Of a stretch of 22,952 nucleotides of DNA, positions 1 to 6,201 are shown piece after piece. The notes beneath the pieces are model-generated. The model made no database searches, was not told where the DNA came from, and saw only the letters and a program-made list of their open reading frames with translations. Positions within the stretch are counted from its first letter, which is position 1. Every line of letters begins with the position of its first letter. This DNA is from Pseudomonadota bacterium (GTDB lineage: Bacteria > Pseudomonadota > Alphaproteobacteria > Sphingomonadales > SMXR01), in contig JACZYI010000008.1 in the NCBI GenBank assembly GCA_022571175.1, forward strand, positions 1-22,952, read 5' to 3'. The position numbers and the translations under genes are program-made.

Positions 1-148
1 CCTTGTTATGTACAAACCGAAAATACCACAGCCGTTCGACAATGAGAATCCACATGAGGAAGGTAACCACCAGGATCATGTAGAGGACGTCTCCGCCCCT
101 CTCCATGAAGCTGGCAATCGCCTCAAATGCCACGCGAATTTCATACAT
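1..148 (-). CDS. exbB: MotA/TolQ/ExbB proton channel protein, N-terminal part (cut by window edge)
   Basis: The first 49 codons of a gene that runs off the left edge. The start ATG (148) overlaps the stop of the upstream TtpC-like gene by 8 bp, so the two are translationally coupled; AAAAGG lies upstream as a modest ribosome-binding site. The peptide starts MYEIRVAFEAIASF, then has a glycine turn (MERGGDVLY) and a first membrane segment ending in the motif LIVERLWYFR. That pattern is typical of the second, short ExbB in TonB systems preceded by a DUF3450 protein and a TtpC-like protein. The family forms an inner-membrane proton channel that energises TonB through ExbD. The identity rests on this short stretch plus context; ExbD, TonB and a TPR protein would be expected further left but are not visible. 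Confidence 0.85.
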   Translation of the reverse strand, partial: MYEIRVAFEAIASFMERGGDVLYMILVVTFLMWILIVERLWYFRFVHNK

Positions 149-1568
149 TGGCAGCAGCCTTTTCAGCATGCACCGCGATGATGCCAGCGCTTTGTTCCTC
201 AAGGATGTGGATAATGCGCTTGCTCATTCCGGCCACAAAGCTGTGCATCAACAGGGTTGGAATGGCAACCACCAGACCAAGCACAGTTGTTACAAGTGCC
301 TGTGAAATACCATCAGCCATCAGTTTGGGATCACCGGTGCCAAAGAGCGTAATCGCCTGGAAGGTGGCGATCATGCCGGTCACTGTACCCAAGAGACCAA
401 ACAGCGGTGCCACCGCCGAGATGATCTTGATTATGGTCAGGAACCGTTCCAAAGCTGGCGTTTCTTTAAGGATGGCTTCATCCAGCTTAAGTTCGAGCGT
501 TTCAACATCTACACTTTTGTTCTCTTCATAGACCCTGAGAACCCGTCCAAGCGGATTATTGATATTGGCAGCACCGGCACGGATTTGTTTTTTGATCCTT
601 CTGGTCACCAGAGACAGATAAACAATACGTTCAATGACAAATCCAAGGCCAACGAAACCCATCAGAATAATCAGATAACCAACTTCCCGACCCTGCTCGA
701 TCCGCTCACGCATGCTGGGTGCAAGCACGAGCAGAGAAAGTAACTGACCGCGCGAGGGATCAATGCCGAAGGTGGTGAAATTATCCGAACTTGTTTCTCC
801 CAGATCTTCGGCCGTGTCGGTAAATCTGCCCGCTGGTTGGCGAACCAGTTCTGAAACGCGACCGGTGCCAGCCAGGTAGTTATAATATTTACCATTGGCT
901 ATAAGGTTAAAGTCCCCGACCCGAATGAGATCAACGGTCTGGGTATTACCATCAAAAGTCCAGACCGTATGTGGGAATTTGACAATCTTGCCCGATTCCG
1001 TCATTTCGCGCTGAAGTTCGAACCACAAGCCCTCAATCTCCGCAATTGACGGGAGATCCGTGCCGCCAGCAGCCTTTTCAATCAAAGTGTCAAGGACTAC
1101 GTTACGATCCGGAAATTGAATGCTGATGAGAGAGCCTTCAAAAATACCCCGGGCGTCACCTGCAACCTGTTGAAGAACACCAAACAGTTCATTCAGGCTG
1201 CCAAGACGATCCTGGAGGCGTTGCTGTAAATTGGCAATTTCGTCTTCGTTATTCTGGAAGGTTCGTTCAAGCCGCTCACTTATGTTTTCTTCATCAGCCT
1301 TGGTCCGGCGGGCCTGCCTTAAAAGTTGAGCCTGCCGATCACGATTGGCGAGAAATTCGGCTTCTCTTTGACGATGCTCTTCCGTTTCCGCAAAGACACC
1401 CTGCTGAACCATGTCCAGTAGCGCATCAAGATCCGCAGCTTCAGATCCTTGGTCCTGGTTTTCCTGGGTCACCGCATCGCCATTTGCCTCATCCTGGGCA
1501 TAAGCGACCGGTGCCATGCTGATCAGCAGCAAAGCCAGAAGGCTAAAAATTATTGATTTTGTATTCAT
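141..1568 (-). CDS. TtpC-like long ExbB (MotA/TolQ/ExbB domain with periplasmic N-terminal extension)
   Basis: 475 residues. Residues 1-24 form a signal peptide ending APVAYA before QDEANG. Residues about 45-130 are rich in Glu, Arg and Gln with heptad character, a likely coiled coil (AEFLANRDRQAQLLRQAR). A periplasmic domain follows to about 285. The C-terminal 190 residues are a MotA/TolQ/ExbB channel with three hydrophobic segments near 290-318, 380-408 and 421-446, and the family glycine motif FGLLGTVTGMI. This architecture matches TtpC, a required fourth component of Vibrio-type TonB2 systems. The start has a good GGAGG site and overlaps the DUF3450 stop by 4 bp; the stop overlaps the next exbB by 8 bp. 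I infer that it links the ExbB/ExbD motor to TonB-dependent transport across the outer membrane. The substrate cannot be told from the sequence. Confidence 0.88.
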   Translation of the reverse strand: MNTKSIIFSLLALLLISMAPVAYAQDEANGDAVTQENQDQGSEAADLDALLDMVQQGVFAETEEHRQREAEFLANRDRQAQLLRQARRTKADEENISERLERTFQNNEDEIANLQQRLQDRLGSLNELFGVLQQVAGDARGIFEGSLISIQFPDRNVVLDTLIEKAAGGTDLPSIAEIEGLWFELQREMTESGKIVKFPHTVWTFDGNTQTVDLIRVGDFNLIANGKYYNYLAGTGRVSELVRQPAGRFTDTAEDLGETSSDNFTTFGIDPSRGQLLSLLVLAPSMRERIEQGREVGYLIILMGFVGLGFVIERIVYLSLVTRRIKKQIRAGAANINNPLGRVLRVYEENKSVDVETLELKLDEAILKETPALERFLTIIKIISAVAPLFGLLGTVTGMIATFQAITLFGTGDPKLMADGISQALVTTVLGLVVAIPTLLMHSFVAGMSKRIIHILEEQSAGIIAVHAEKAAANV

Positions 1569-2347
1569 CGCACATCCTCCGGGCCCAGAACTGGCAAGCG
1601 AACCATATTGGGCGCTGTTTGTTGAGACGCAATCCGAATTCCTTCGTCGATCGCGCTCCGATATTCATCGCCCAATGCTTCCCATGTGTTGGTATTTTTA
1701 TTCCAGACACCGGATAAAGAGCCATCCGTTGTCTGATAAAGCAGCGCAATGCGACCAATGCGAAGAATGTTCACACTGCGCTCGCCACCACCGATGGGAA
1801 GCACGTCCGCATAAGCCTCAATGGTGCGGCCGTAATCATTTTCGATCTGATAGGCCTCAAAAACGCGCCGGAATTTCTCTGATGGTGAAACATCAGCCCG
1901 GCCCATCATATCCTGCAAGATCCTAATTCGTTCACGTCGCTCATCCATCAGGAAAGGCACGTCTAAATCAACGAATTGCACCAAGGCGTCGATCATGCGC
2001 ATCATTAAAGGCGTGATTTGCCGCTCAATGAGTGTCACACGCTCAATGGAGTCTCTCAACTGACTCATTTCTTCATTTTGGCTGTCAATTTGGCGCTGGA
2101 GCTGTGTGTTATAGACTCTAAGTCCTTCAATTTCTTTCAGGACGGTTTTATACACGGCCAGCAACTGCGATGTCTCTTCAGACAGACCATCAATTCGCAC
2201 CTGCGAAACTTGTGCAATCCGGTTGGCCGCAGCAATTTCCGCAAAAATTTCTTCAAGTGTGACTGAAAAAGCCGGACCTCCAAACAGACCGACAGTGGCA
2301 AAAGCCGCCGTCGCTACTGCAATGATTTTGAGTTTCTTAATTTGCAT
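1565..2347 (-). CDS. DUF3450 family periplasmic protein
   Basis: 260 residues. An N-terminal signal sequence (KKLKIIAVATAAFATVGLF, cleavage near AFS) is followed by a long alpha-helical coiled coil, about residues 35-110, rich in Glu, Gln and Arg. The family signatures are then seen: RQITPLMMRMIDALVQF, the DVPFLMDERRERI block, and an Arg-rich stretch with RRVFEAYQIENDYGRTIEAY. The C-terminal part (NILRIGRIALLYQT, then a Trp-containing segment) is also typical. DUF3450 proteins are encoded first in operons with TtpC-like ExbB, ExbB, ExbD, TonB and a TPR protein, as here. Their exact biochemical role is not established; I infer a periplasmic accessory to the TonB motor. GGAAGG precedes the ATG, and the stop overlaps the next start by 4 bp. 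No Fur-box-like operator was recognised upstream. Confidence 0.9.
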   Translation of the reverse strand: MQIKKLKIIAVATAAFATVGLFGGPAFSVTLEEIFAEIAAANRIAQVSQVRIDGLSEETSQLLAVYKTVLKEIEGLRVYNTQLQRQIDSQNEEMSQLRDSIERVTLIERQITPLMMRMIDALVQFVDLDVPFLMDERRERIRILQDMMGRADVSPSEKFRRVFEAYQIENDYGRTIEAYADVLPIGGGERSVNILRIGRIALLYQTTDGSLSGVWNKNTNTWEALGDEYRSAIDEGIRIASQQTAPNMVRLPVLGPEDVR

Positions 2348-2601
2348 TCACCTTCCCATTGGTATTTTAGGGCTGCGATCAGATAACGCAGCAGTTAACA
2401 ACTTCATCCAAGACGTCTCCATGCCTGAAGTGCTCTACATGTGTCGATCTCTTGAACCACGTCATTGTGGAAAACGGAACCGGGATTGAAAGAGAGCATT
2501 ATTTGCAGGAGCCTCTCCATTACAACGCGCTGCACAATGCGCTACGTAATATTGAAAGTGTACTGCCGCATCTGCTAATCCCTGTCTACCCCTCCCCACA
2601 T

Positions 2602-2626
2602 TGAAAAGAAATCGCTTTGAAGCGAT
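2602..2626 (-). terminator. intrinsic terminator-like hairpin at the end of the candidate RNA
   Basis: Six-base perfect stem (2611-2616 with 2621-2626) and a 4-nt loop, followed on the minus strand by the T-rich run TTTCTTTTC. On the plus strand the hairpin is followed by CTCTTCCCCC, so it would work only for leftward transcription. Confidence 0.45.
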
Positions 2627-2770
2627 CTCTTCCCCCGCGAAACCGTCCCATCACTTTGAGGGAAGCTCGGTGCCCCTCCGCAGGGTTCGTGACCCATTTC
2701 GAGCACCTTGAACCCATTCGCAGTACTCACTGGGCAGCGACCCAAGTCGCTAGGCGTCCTTTGTTTCAAG
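2602..2770 (-). ncRNA. candidate structured small RNA, unclassified
   Basis: Four compact hairpins lie close together: AGCGAC/GTCGCT at 2736-2751 with a 4-nt loop; GGGTTC/GAACCC at 2683-2715; GAGGG/CCCTC at 2658-2678; and ATCGCT/AGCGAT at 2611-2626. On the minus strand the last of these is followed at once by TTTCTTTTC, which looks like an intrinsic terminator, so the minus strand is preferred. The stretch is more G+C-rich than its surroundings and has no credible ORF. The size (about 165 nt) and many paired elements would suit a regulatory RNA, possibly 6S-like, but I could not match it to any family. Boundaries, strand and even function are uncertain. Confidence 0.35.
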
Positions 2771-2854
2771 AAATACATCGCTTGCCAAGGAAAAAATTTC
2801 TTTTTGGCGAAAAGGAGGCAGGTCAGATTTATTATTTTTGAGCTCTAGATCGGG

Positions 2855-2886
2855 AATTGGCAGTGAAAATGTAAAAAATGCCAATT
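2855..2886. repeat. perfect 8-bp inverted repeat
   Basis: AATTGGCA at 2855-2862 and its exact reverse complement TGCCAATT at 2879-2886, separated by 16 A-rich bases. It could be a protein-binding site or the stem of an RNA hairpin. It lies 19 bp before a plus-strand terminator. No partner or function can be assigned. Confidence 0.5.
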
Positions 2887-2905
2887 ATGAGTTACGCAAA
2901 ACTTA

Positions 2906-2925
2906 CCGGCAAAAAGCCGGTTTTT
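2906..2925 (+). terminator. intrinsic terminator
   Basis: Stem CCGGC/GCCGG (2906-2910 with 2916-2920), loop AAAAA, followed directly by TTTTT. A textbook compact rho-independent terminator for rightward transcription. No protein gene ends just before it, which suggests that a plus-strand non-coding transcript may exist in the preceding region. Confidence 0.7.
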
Positions 2926-3325
2926 CCAATAATAGCAGACAGATAAGTATGAAATGTCTCAGAAGGAAGTGCTCGAGTGCAAGAAGCACATTTGATCCAA
3001 ATCCTTGCTCAGGGTGCGAAGATAAAAAAGCTGTGATCTGAGCGGGATGGGCGAAAAGGTGGATTATTTTGCAAGTGAATCAAAAAGACTCCTCCAGATG
3101 ATTCATTCCAGATCAATATTAATGCGGGCAATCCATATGAGAAATGCAGGCAATTCATGGGGGCAAGATTTGGAAATTTTCAAAGACCGTCACCAGGGCG
3201 GGACTTTGAAATTGCATCCGCGCGAATTTCCTTCATATTGGTCAGGTTTTCTTCAAGCCAGTAGTTATGAATATGAAAATAGGAATATCAATGGTGTGAG
3301 GCGCCACTCGGCATATGAAAGGACT

Positions 3326-3871
3326 ATGGTCGGAATATTTTCGATTTTAGGCCTTGTTCTTGCTCTGGCGTTGCTGCGTGGTTTGTTGGATGTCCGTTAT
3401 ACCATTGGGGCTGTCGCATTCTATCCTGCTTGCGATCAAACACTCTGGAATCTTGTAACCGATATTGAAGACCGGCCCCTGTGGGAAAGCGGTGTTATCA
3501 ATATAGCGCCCCTGACCGTACGCCAGGGCGTGGTGGGAGCCAGGTCTCTGGTCATTAAACGTTGGGGTTCCGACCGAATAGAAATAGAAGAAGAGATCAC
3601 AGAGTTTAAAACGGGTTCAGGCTGGTCCGCGCGATTGACGGCTCTGGAATTTGTGGGCACAAGGCACCTGAAAATGGTTACGGCAGAGAAGGGATGCCGT
3701 CTGGAAATCAGTGAAGTTATTATCCCAAAGGGGTATCGGGATAAAGTTATGACACCTTTGCATTCATGGCAGGGCACTGGGGCGCTTGAACATTCCCTGG
3801 CCCGTCTTCAGACTTTAGTGACAGAAGCAATGTTGAGCAGACAGAACAGGGCCCGGACCAGTGAAGATTAG
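3326..3871 (+). CDS. membrane-anchored SRPBCC/START-like domain protein
   Basis: 181 residues from the chosen ATG. The start has GAAAGGA just upstream and gives a protein beginning MVGIFSILGLVLALALLRGLL, a single N-terminal membrane anchor. The frame is open upstream to 3047, but that extension has no recognisable domain and is rejected. Residues 30-165 have the pattern of the SRPBCC (polyketide cyclase/START-like) fold: ACDQTLWNLVTDIEDRPLWE at the start, alternating beta-strands (IEIEEEITEF, GCRLEISEVIIP), and a long C-terminal helix (GALEHSLARLQTLVTEAM). SRPBCC domains bind hydrophobic ligands in a deep cavity; the ligand here is unknown. The gene converges on the small minus-strand gene with an 8-bp gap. 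Membrane attachment is inferred from hydrophobicity only. Confidence 0.75.
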   Translation: MVGIFSILGLVLALALLRGLLDVRYTIGAVAFYPACDQTLWNLVTDIEDRPLWESGVINIAPLTVRQGVVGARSLVIKRWGSDRIEIEEEITEFKTGSGWSARLTALEFVGTRHLKMVTAEKGCRLEISEVIIPKGYRDKVMTPLHSWQGTGALEHSLARLQTLVTEAMLSRQNRARTSED

Positions 3872-3879
3872 CGGGTTGT

Positions 3880-4077
3880 TTATTCCTGACCGGATTTGTC
3901 GAATGGTTGCACATCGAATTCATTGAACTGCCAGTCATCGTTGTCGCTTGTTTCGCTCAAAAAGAGATGCTCGGCCGCTACAATTGCTTCCTCGTCAGTA
4001 TCGGCTTCAACCTCACAAACCCAGTAGAATACGCCATTCCCGAGAACCGCCTTCAAAGTCACCTGCTTTTTACTCAT
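3880..4077 (-). CDS. small conserved-looking hypothetical protein (65 aa)
   Basis: Acidic 65-residue protein beginning MSKKQVTLKAVLGNGVFYW and ending in an Asp/Glu-rich half (EADTDEEAIVAAEHLF, then DNDDWQFNEFDVQPF). The pattern of a beta-hairpin, a helix starting DEEAIVAAE, and an aromatic C-terminus resembles small single-domain alpha/beta proteins, but I do not recognise the family. The ATG is 9 bp after the XRE regulator stop, with no clear ribosome-binding site of its own, which suggests translational coupling and one transcript. It may be an accessory of the regulator or an unrelated host gene. No function is proposed. Confidence 0.65.
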   Translation of the reverse strand: MSKKQVTLKAVLGNGVFYWVCEVEADTDEEAIVAAEHLFLSETSDNDDWQFNEFDVQPFDKSGQE

Positions 4078-4086
4078 GATGCCGGG

Positions 4087-4650
4087 CTACAGGGAACGGA
4101 TGAGAAGAACCGCCTTGGCCACTGCCACCGGTTCCTGAATTGTTTCGAGATTGCCACTGGCAGCAATGGATGCAAGACAAGCATAGTCACCGGCAGCCCA
4201 TGAAATCAGCTTTCCCACATGAACATCGCCATTTCCGCCTTTCACGAGACAATCATTACCGATGGCGGAACTGCCCGATTCTGGATTGAGTTCATCGAAT
4301 ATGATAATATCACCGGTTTGATATTGGCCCATCGTTTCAGCCAACTTCAGAGCAGATGGATTGTGTGCCATCACTCGCAAGGCCACGGTTCCAACAGCTT
4401 TGGAAGCGACTGACCCATTTTGTTTTATGAGGCCGGAAATTTCCACATCACCACCACCAGACATTGACAGAAGTTCTGACGAATCCGCATCCAGAGCGTC
4501 TGCTATCCTCTCAACCCAGTTGATGGACAATGTGCGTACGCCGGTTTCCAGACGACCGATAGTCTGGGCGGTAGTGCCAATCCTGTCAGCCACCTGCTGC
4601 AATGTCATTTTTTTGGCACGTCTTATTTCGCGTATGCGGGATTGAAGCAC
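4087..4650 (-). CDS. XRE-family transcriptional repressor with cI-like C-terminal domain (RogA-like candidate)
   Basis: 187 residues from a GTG start at 4650, chosen because AAGGAG lies six bases upstream; an in-frame TTG at 4677 would place that site inside the gene. Residues 3-55 are a helix-turn-helix of the Cro/cI (XRE) type, with TLQQVADRIGTTAQTIGRLE as the core. Residues about 90-187 resemble the beta-rich S24/LexA-type dimerisation domain (TGDIIIFDELNP, GNDCLVKGGNGDVHVGKL), but the usual catalytic Ser after the first strand is not evident (ETMGQYQTGD), so self-cleavage seems unlikely. It is divergent from a DUF6456 regulator, and palindromic operators lie between them. I infer that it represses its neighbour and possibly the GTA terminase operon, as RogA does in Caulobacter; binding to these sites is not shown. 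Confidence 0.85.
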   Translation of the reverse strand: MLQSRIREIRRAKKMTLQQVADRIGTTAQTIGRLETGVRTLSINWVERIADALDADSSELLSMSGGGDVEISGLIKQNGSVASKAVGTVALRVMAHNPSALKLAETMGQYQTGDIIIFDELNPESGSSAIGNDCLVKGGNGDVHVGKLISWAAGDYACLASIAASGNLETIQEPVAVAKAVLLIRSL

Positions 4651-4711
4651 ATTTCTCTCCTTAAATTGTCTATTCAAGGCTTTATCACAATCAGGCCAGT
4701 TTGAAAACAGT

Positions 4712-4730
4712 ATTTACCTATTAGGTTATT
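4712..4730. promoter_or_regulatory. operator site A (imperfect palindrome)
   Basis: ATTTACCTATTAGGTTATT. It shares the half-site GGTTAT and the 5-bp centre spacing with sites B and C. The inner 11 bp, ACCTATTAGGT, are a perfect palindrome. Its centre is 24 bp from the centre of site B, a spacing like that of paired phage repressor operators. It lies in the divergent regulator region on the XRE side. Confidence 0.65.
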
Positions 4731-4735
4731 CATGT

Positions 4736-4754
4736 TATAACCTATATGGTTATA
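4736..4754. promoter_or_regulatory. operator site B (palindrome, best copy)
   Basis: TATAACCTATATGGTTATA: perfect 7-bp arms around TATAT. It sits 31 bp before the DUF6456 start codon, where a core promoter for that gene would lie, so a bound repressor would probably block transcription. The XRE protein is the obvious candidate binder. Confidence 0.75.
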
Positions 4755-4784
4755 TATTTTGTAATAATCTGGTAAGGAAATTTT

Positions 4785-5564
4785 ATGGGCAGGGCGGCTG
4801 TGGTAAAGGGAAAACGAATTTCCTCATACGGTTTAAAGGTGCTGCGTCGATTGCGATCAGGAGTCAAAACAATGCAATTTGACGATGGCTCGCTCTCGGT
4901 TGGGGGATTGGCTGTGCCCGTGTCACTTGTCAAGATTCTTGAATCGCAGGAGCTTCTATATGTTTTACACGATGGCGTGGTTGAGATTTCTGTGCCGGGC
5001 CTGTCATATTTACGACGTCAGGAAAATGATCCCAAGAGACGAGTTTGCAATGGCGCGCAGGAACAGTTGGATGGATTTAGACGCCAGCATGGCATATACA
5101 GACTTCAAAAACAGGCAGGATCGGTCAAACAAAAAGATAAATACATCAATTTAGCTGAATCGCCATTGGGATGGCTTGCTAAGCGAAAGGGCAGTAACGG
5201 AAGGCCGTTTATCACTGCAGATCATCTGGAGGCCAGCGAGCGGTTGCGACGCGATTTTGAAGCTGGGGGTCTTCGAAGATCTGTGACTATGACCTATGAC
5301 GGCATCCCGGTTGAAAAATCAAAACGACAAAGATATCGCGGCACAAATGTGCTTGACCATCAAATTGATGCACGGAAGCGGTTACAACAAGCATTAACGG
5401 CGGTTGGTCCCGGTCTTGCCGATAGCCTGCTGCGAACCTGCTGCTATCTTGAGGGTCTGGAGGAAGTTGAGAATATAATGGGTTGGCCCAGGCGATCTGC
5501 AAAAATAGTGCTCAGGATTGCACTCGACAGACTGGGGGCACATTATACTCAAGTGGACGGGTAA
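4785..5564 (+). CDS. DUF6456 regulator, GafA/GafZ-like candidate activator of GTA genes
   Basis: 259 residues; AAGGAA lies six bases before the ATG. Residues about 10-80 look like a winged helix (LKVLRRL, LAVPVSLVKILESQELLYV, a beta-hairpin, then VPGLSYLRRQE). The linker is basic. From about residue 120 the DUF6456 domain is clear: NLAESPLGWLAKRKGSNGRP, EASERLRRDFEAGGLRRSVTM, then ALTAVGPGLADSLLRTCCYL and a sigma-region-4-like HTH (GLEEVENIMGWPRRSAKIVL). The GTA activators GafA of Rhodobacter and GafZ of Caulobacter have, as I recall, a related C-terminal domain; this match is inference. The position between an XRE repressor and the terminase genes fits a direct activator or antiterminator of the packaging operon. 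The domain call is secure; the GTA role is moderately so. Confidence 0.85.
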   Translation: MGRAAVVKGKRISSYGLKVLRRLRSGVKTMQFDDGSLSVGGLAVPVSLVKILESQELLYVLHDGVVEISVPGLSYLRRQENDPKRRVCNGAQEQLDGFRRQHGIYRLQKQAGSVKQKDKYINLAESPLGWLAKRKGSNGRPFITADHLEASERLRRDFEAGGLRRSVTMTYDGIPVEKSKRQRYRGTNVLDHQIDARKRLQQALTAVGPGLADSLLRTCCYLEGLEEVENIMGWPRRSAKIVLRIALDRLGAHYTQVDG

Positions 5565-5578
5565 TTTTGGAATATAAA

Positions 5579-5597
5579 TATATCCATATAGGTTATA
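5579..5597. promoter_or_regulatory. operator site C, upstream of terminase promoter
   Basis: TATATCCATATAGGTTATA, the reverse complement of site B with one mismatch in 19. It ends 4 bp before the -35 TTGACA of the terminase promoter. This ties the packaging operon to the same regulator that binds sites A and B. The position, just upstream of -35, could serve repression or activation. Confidence 0.72.
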
Positions 5598-5601
5598 TTA
5601 C

Positions 5602-5630
5602 TTGACAAGCGTGCCGCTCTATGCTAGAAA
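5602..5630 (+). promoter_or_regulatory. sigma-70-type promoter of the terminase operon
   Basis: -35 TTGACA (5602-5607), 17-bp spacer, -10 TAGAAA (5625-5630, four of six consensus bases). Transcription would start near 5637, giving a leader of about 75 nt to the small terminase. The leader has a CTGCC/GGCAG hairpin (5641-5662) without a T-run. The match is good by sequence only. Confidence 0.6.
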
Positions 5631-5712
5631 GAAAACCAGGCTGCCAAAAGCACTCAAGGCAGATTTCCCAAAATCATAAGTAACACCAACCCCTCAGTCG
5701 CGGAGGATTGTC

Positions 5713-6177
5713 ATGCCAAGAAAATGGACAAAGAAGCAAGAGGGAGCTTTTCTTCAGCATTTACGAAAAACAGGGAATGTCAGTGCTTCAATTCGCTTTG
5801 CCGGCGCCGACCGCAGCAGTGCCTATAAAAAGCGTAAATGTGATCCGGAATTCAAAGCAAAATGGCAAGATTCCCTGAGCGAGGCAACAGACGCCCTGGA
5901 GGGCGAACTCCGGTCTCGTGCTTTGTTTGGTACATCAAAGCCCGTTTTTTATGGAGGGAAAGAGTGCGGATCAGTGCGAAGCTACAATGAAACGCTTGGC
6001 ATGTTTCTTCTCAAGGGTCGCCGCCCCGAAATATTTGGCGGTTCTGTGCCCGATGAAGATGAGGGTAATAAACCAAATGAAGACCGGAAAATAGCGCGAG
6101 ACGATCTGATGAAGAAGCTGGAGGCTATGGTTGTTACCATGGAGCAGACTCACTCAATGGCCACCGGGAGCGTCTGA
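5713..6177 (+). CDS. GTA-type small terminase subunit (RcGTA g1-like)
   Basis: 154 residues; a strong GGAGG site lies seven bases before the ATG. Residues 1-50 form a helix-turn-helix (KKQEGAFLQHLRKTGNVSAS, then RFAGADRSSAYKKRKCDPEF) with the AY-R/K-CDPEFKAKW pattern seen in phage and GTA TerS proteins. Residues 55-115 carry the family core EATDALEGELRSRALFG, SKPVFYGGKECGSVRSYNE and the MFLLKGRRPEIFGG block. The C-terminus is charged and probably mediates contact with TerL. TerS proteins assemble as rings that recruit DNA for packaging; in Rhodobacter capsulatus the first gene of the GTA cluster does this job. It is followed by terL after a 24-bp gap and preceded by the operator-linked promoter. 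It appears intact. Confidence 0.85.
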   Translation: MPRKWTKKQEGAFLQHLRKTGNVSASIRFAGADRSSAYKKRKCDPEFKAKWQDSLSEATDALEGELRSRALFGTSKPVFYGGKECGSVRSYNETLGMFLLKGRRPEIFGGSVPDEDEGNKPNEDRKIARDDLMKKLEAMVVTMEQTHSMATGSV

Positions 6178-6201
6178 GCACTCCGGGTTTCAGCTACAAT
6201 C

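Larger units (their letters stand above)
2348..3325. other. long stretch without a convincing protein gene
   Basis: Nearly 1 kb between the TonB operon and the SRPBCC gene. Short open frames exist, but none combines an ATG, a ribosome-binding site and protein-like composition. It does hold non-coding structure: a group of hairpins at about 2602-2760, an imperfect A/T-rich hairpin at 2784-2808, a perfect inverted repeat at 2855-2886 and an intrinsic terminator at 2906-2925. From 2926 to 3325 I see nothing definite, though an open frame continuous with the downstream gene begins at 3047. Confidence 0.6.

Noticed and set aside
2371..2600. Open plus-strand frame with protein-like end (NHVIVENGTGIEREHYLQEP and on)
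   Set aside because: No ATG or good alternative start with a ribosome-binding site, the first half has unlikely composition, and it matches no family I know. It could be the tail of a dead gene but cannot be supported.
2575..2778. 67-codon minus-strand frame over the hairpin cluster
   Set aside because: It overlaps all four RNA-like stems and has no ribosome-binding site; the signal is better explained as structured RNA.
2784..2808. Hairpin GCCAA/TTGGC as a second terminator
   Set aside because: Neither strand has a T-run after the stem, and the inner pairing is mostly A-T and imperfect.
2838..3041. 67-codon plus-strand frame starting at TTG
   Set aside because: It spans the inverted repeat and the intrinsic terminator, the GGAGG upstream is too distant, and the composition is not protein-like.
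3047..3325. N-terminal extension of the SRPBCC gene from an upstream ATG
   Set aside because: The extra 93 residues lack domain or signal character and would bury the membrane anchor in mid-protein; the ATG at 3326 has its own ribosome-binding site.
4651..4677. TTG start for the XRE regulator at 4677
   Set aside because: The only strong Shine-Dalgarno (AAGGAG) lies inside this extension and points to the GTG at 4650.
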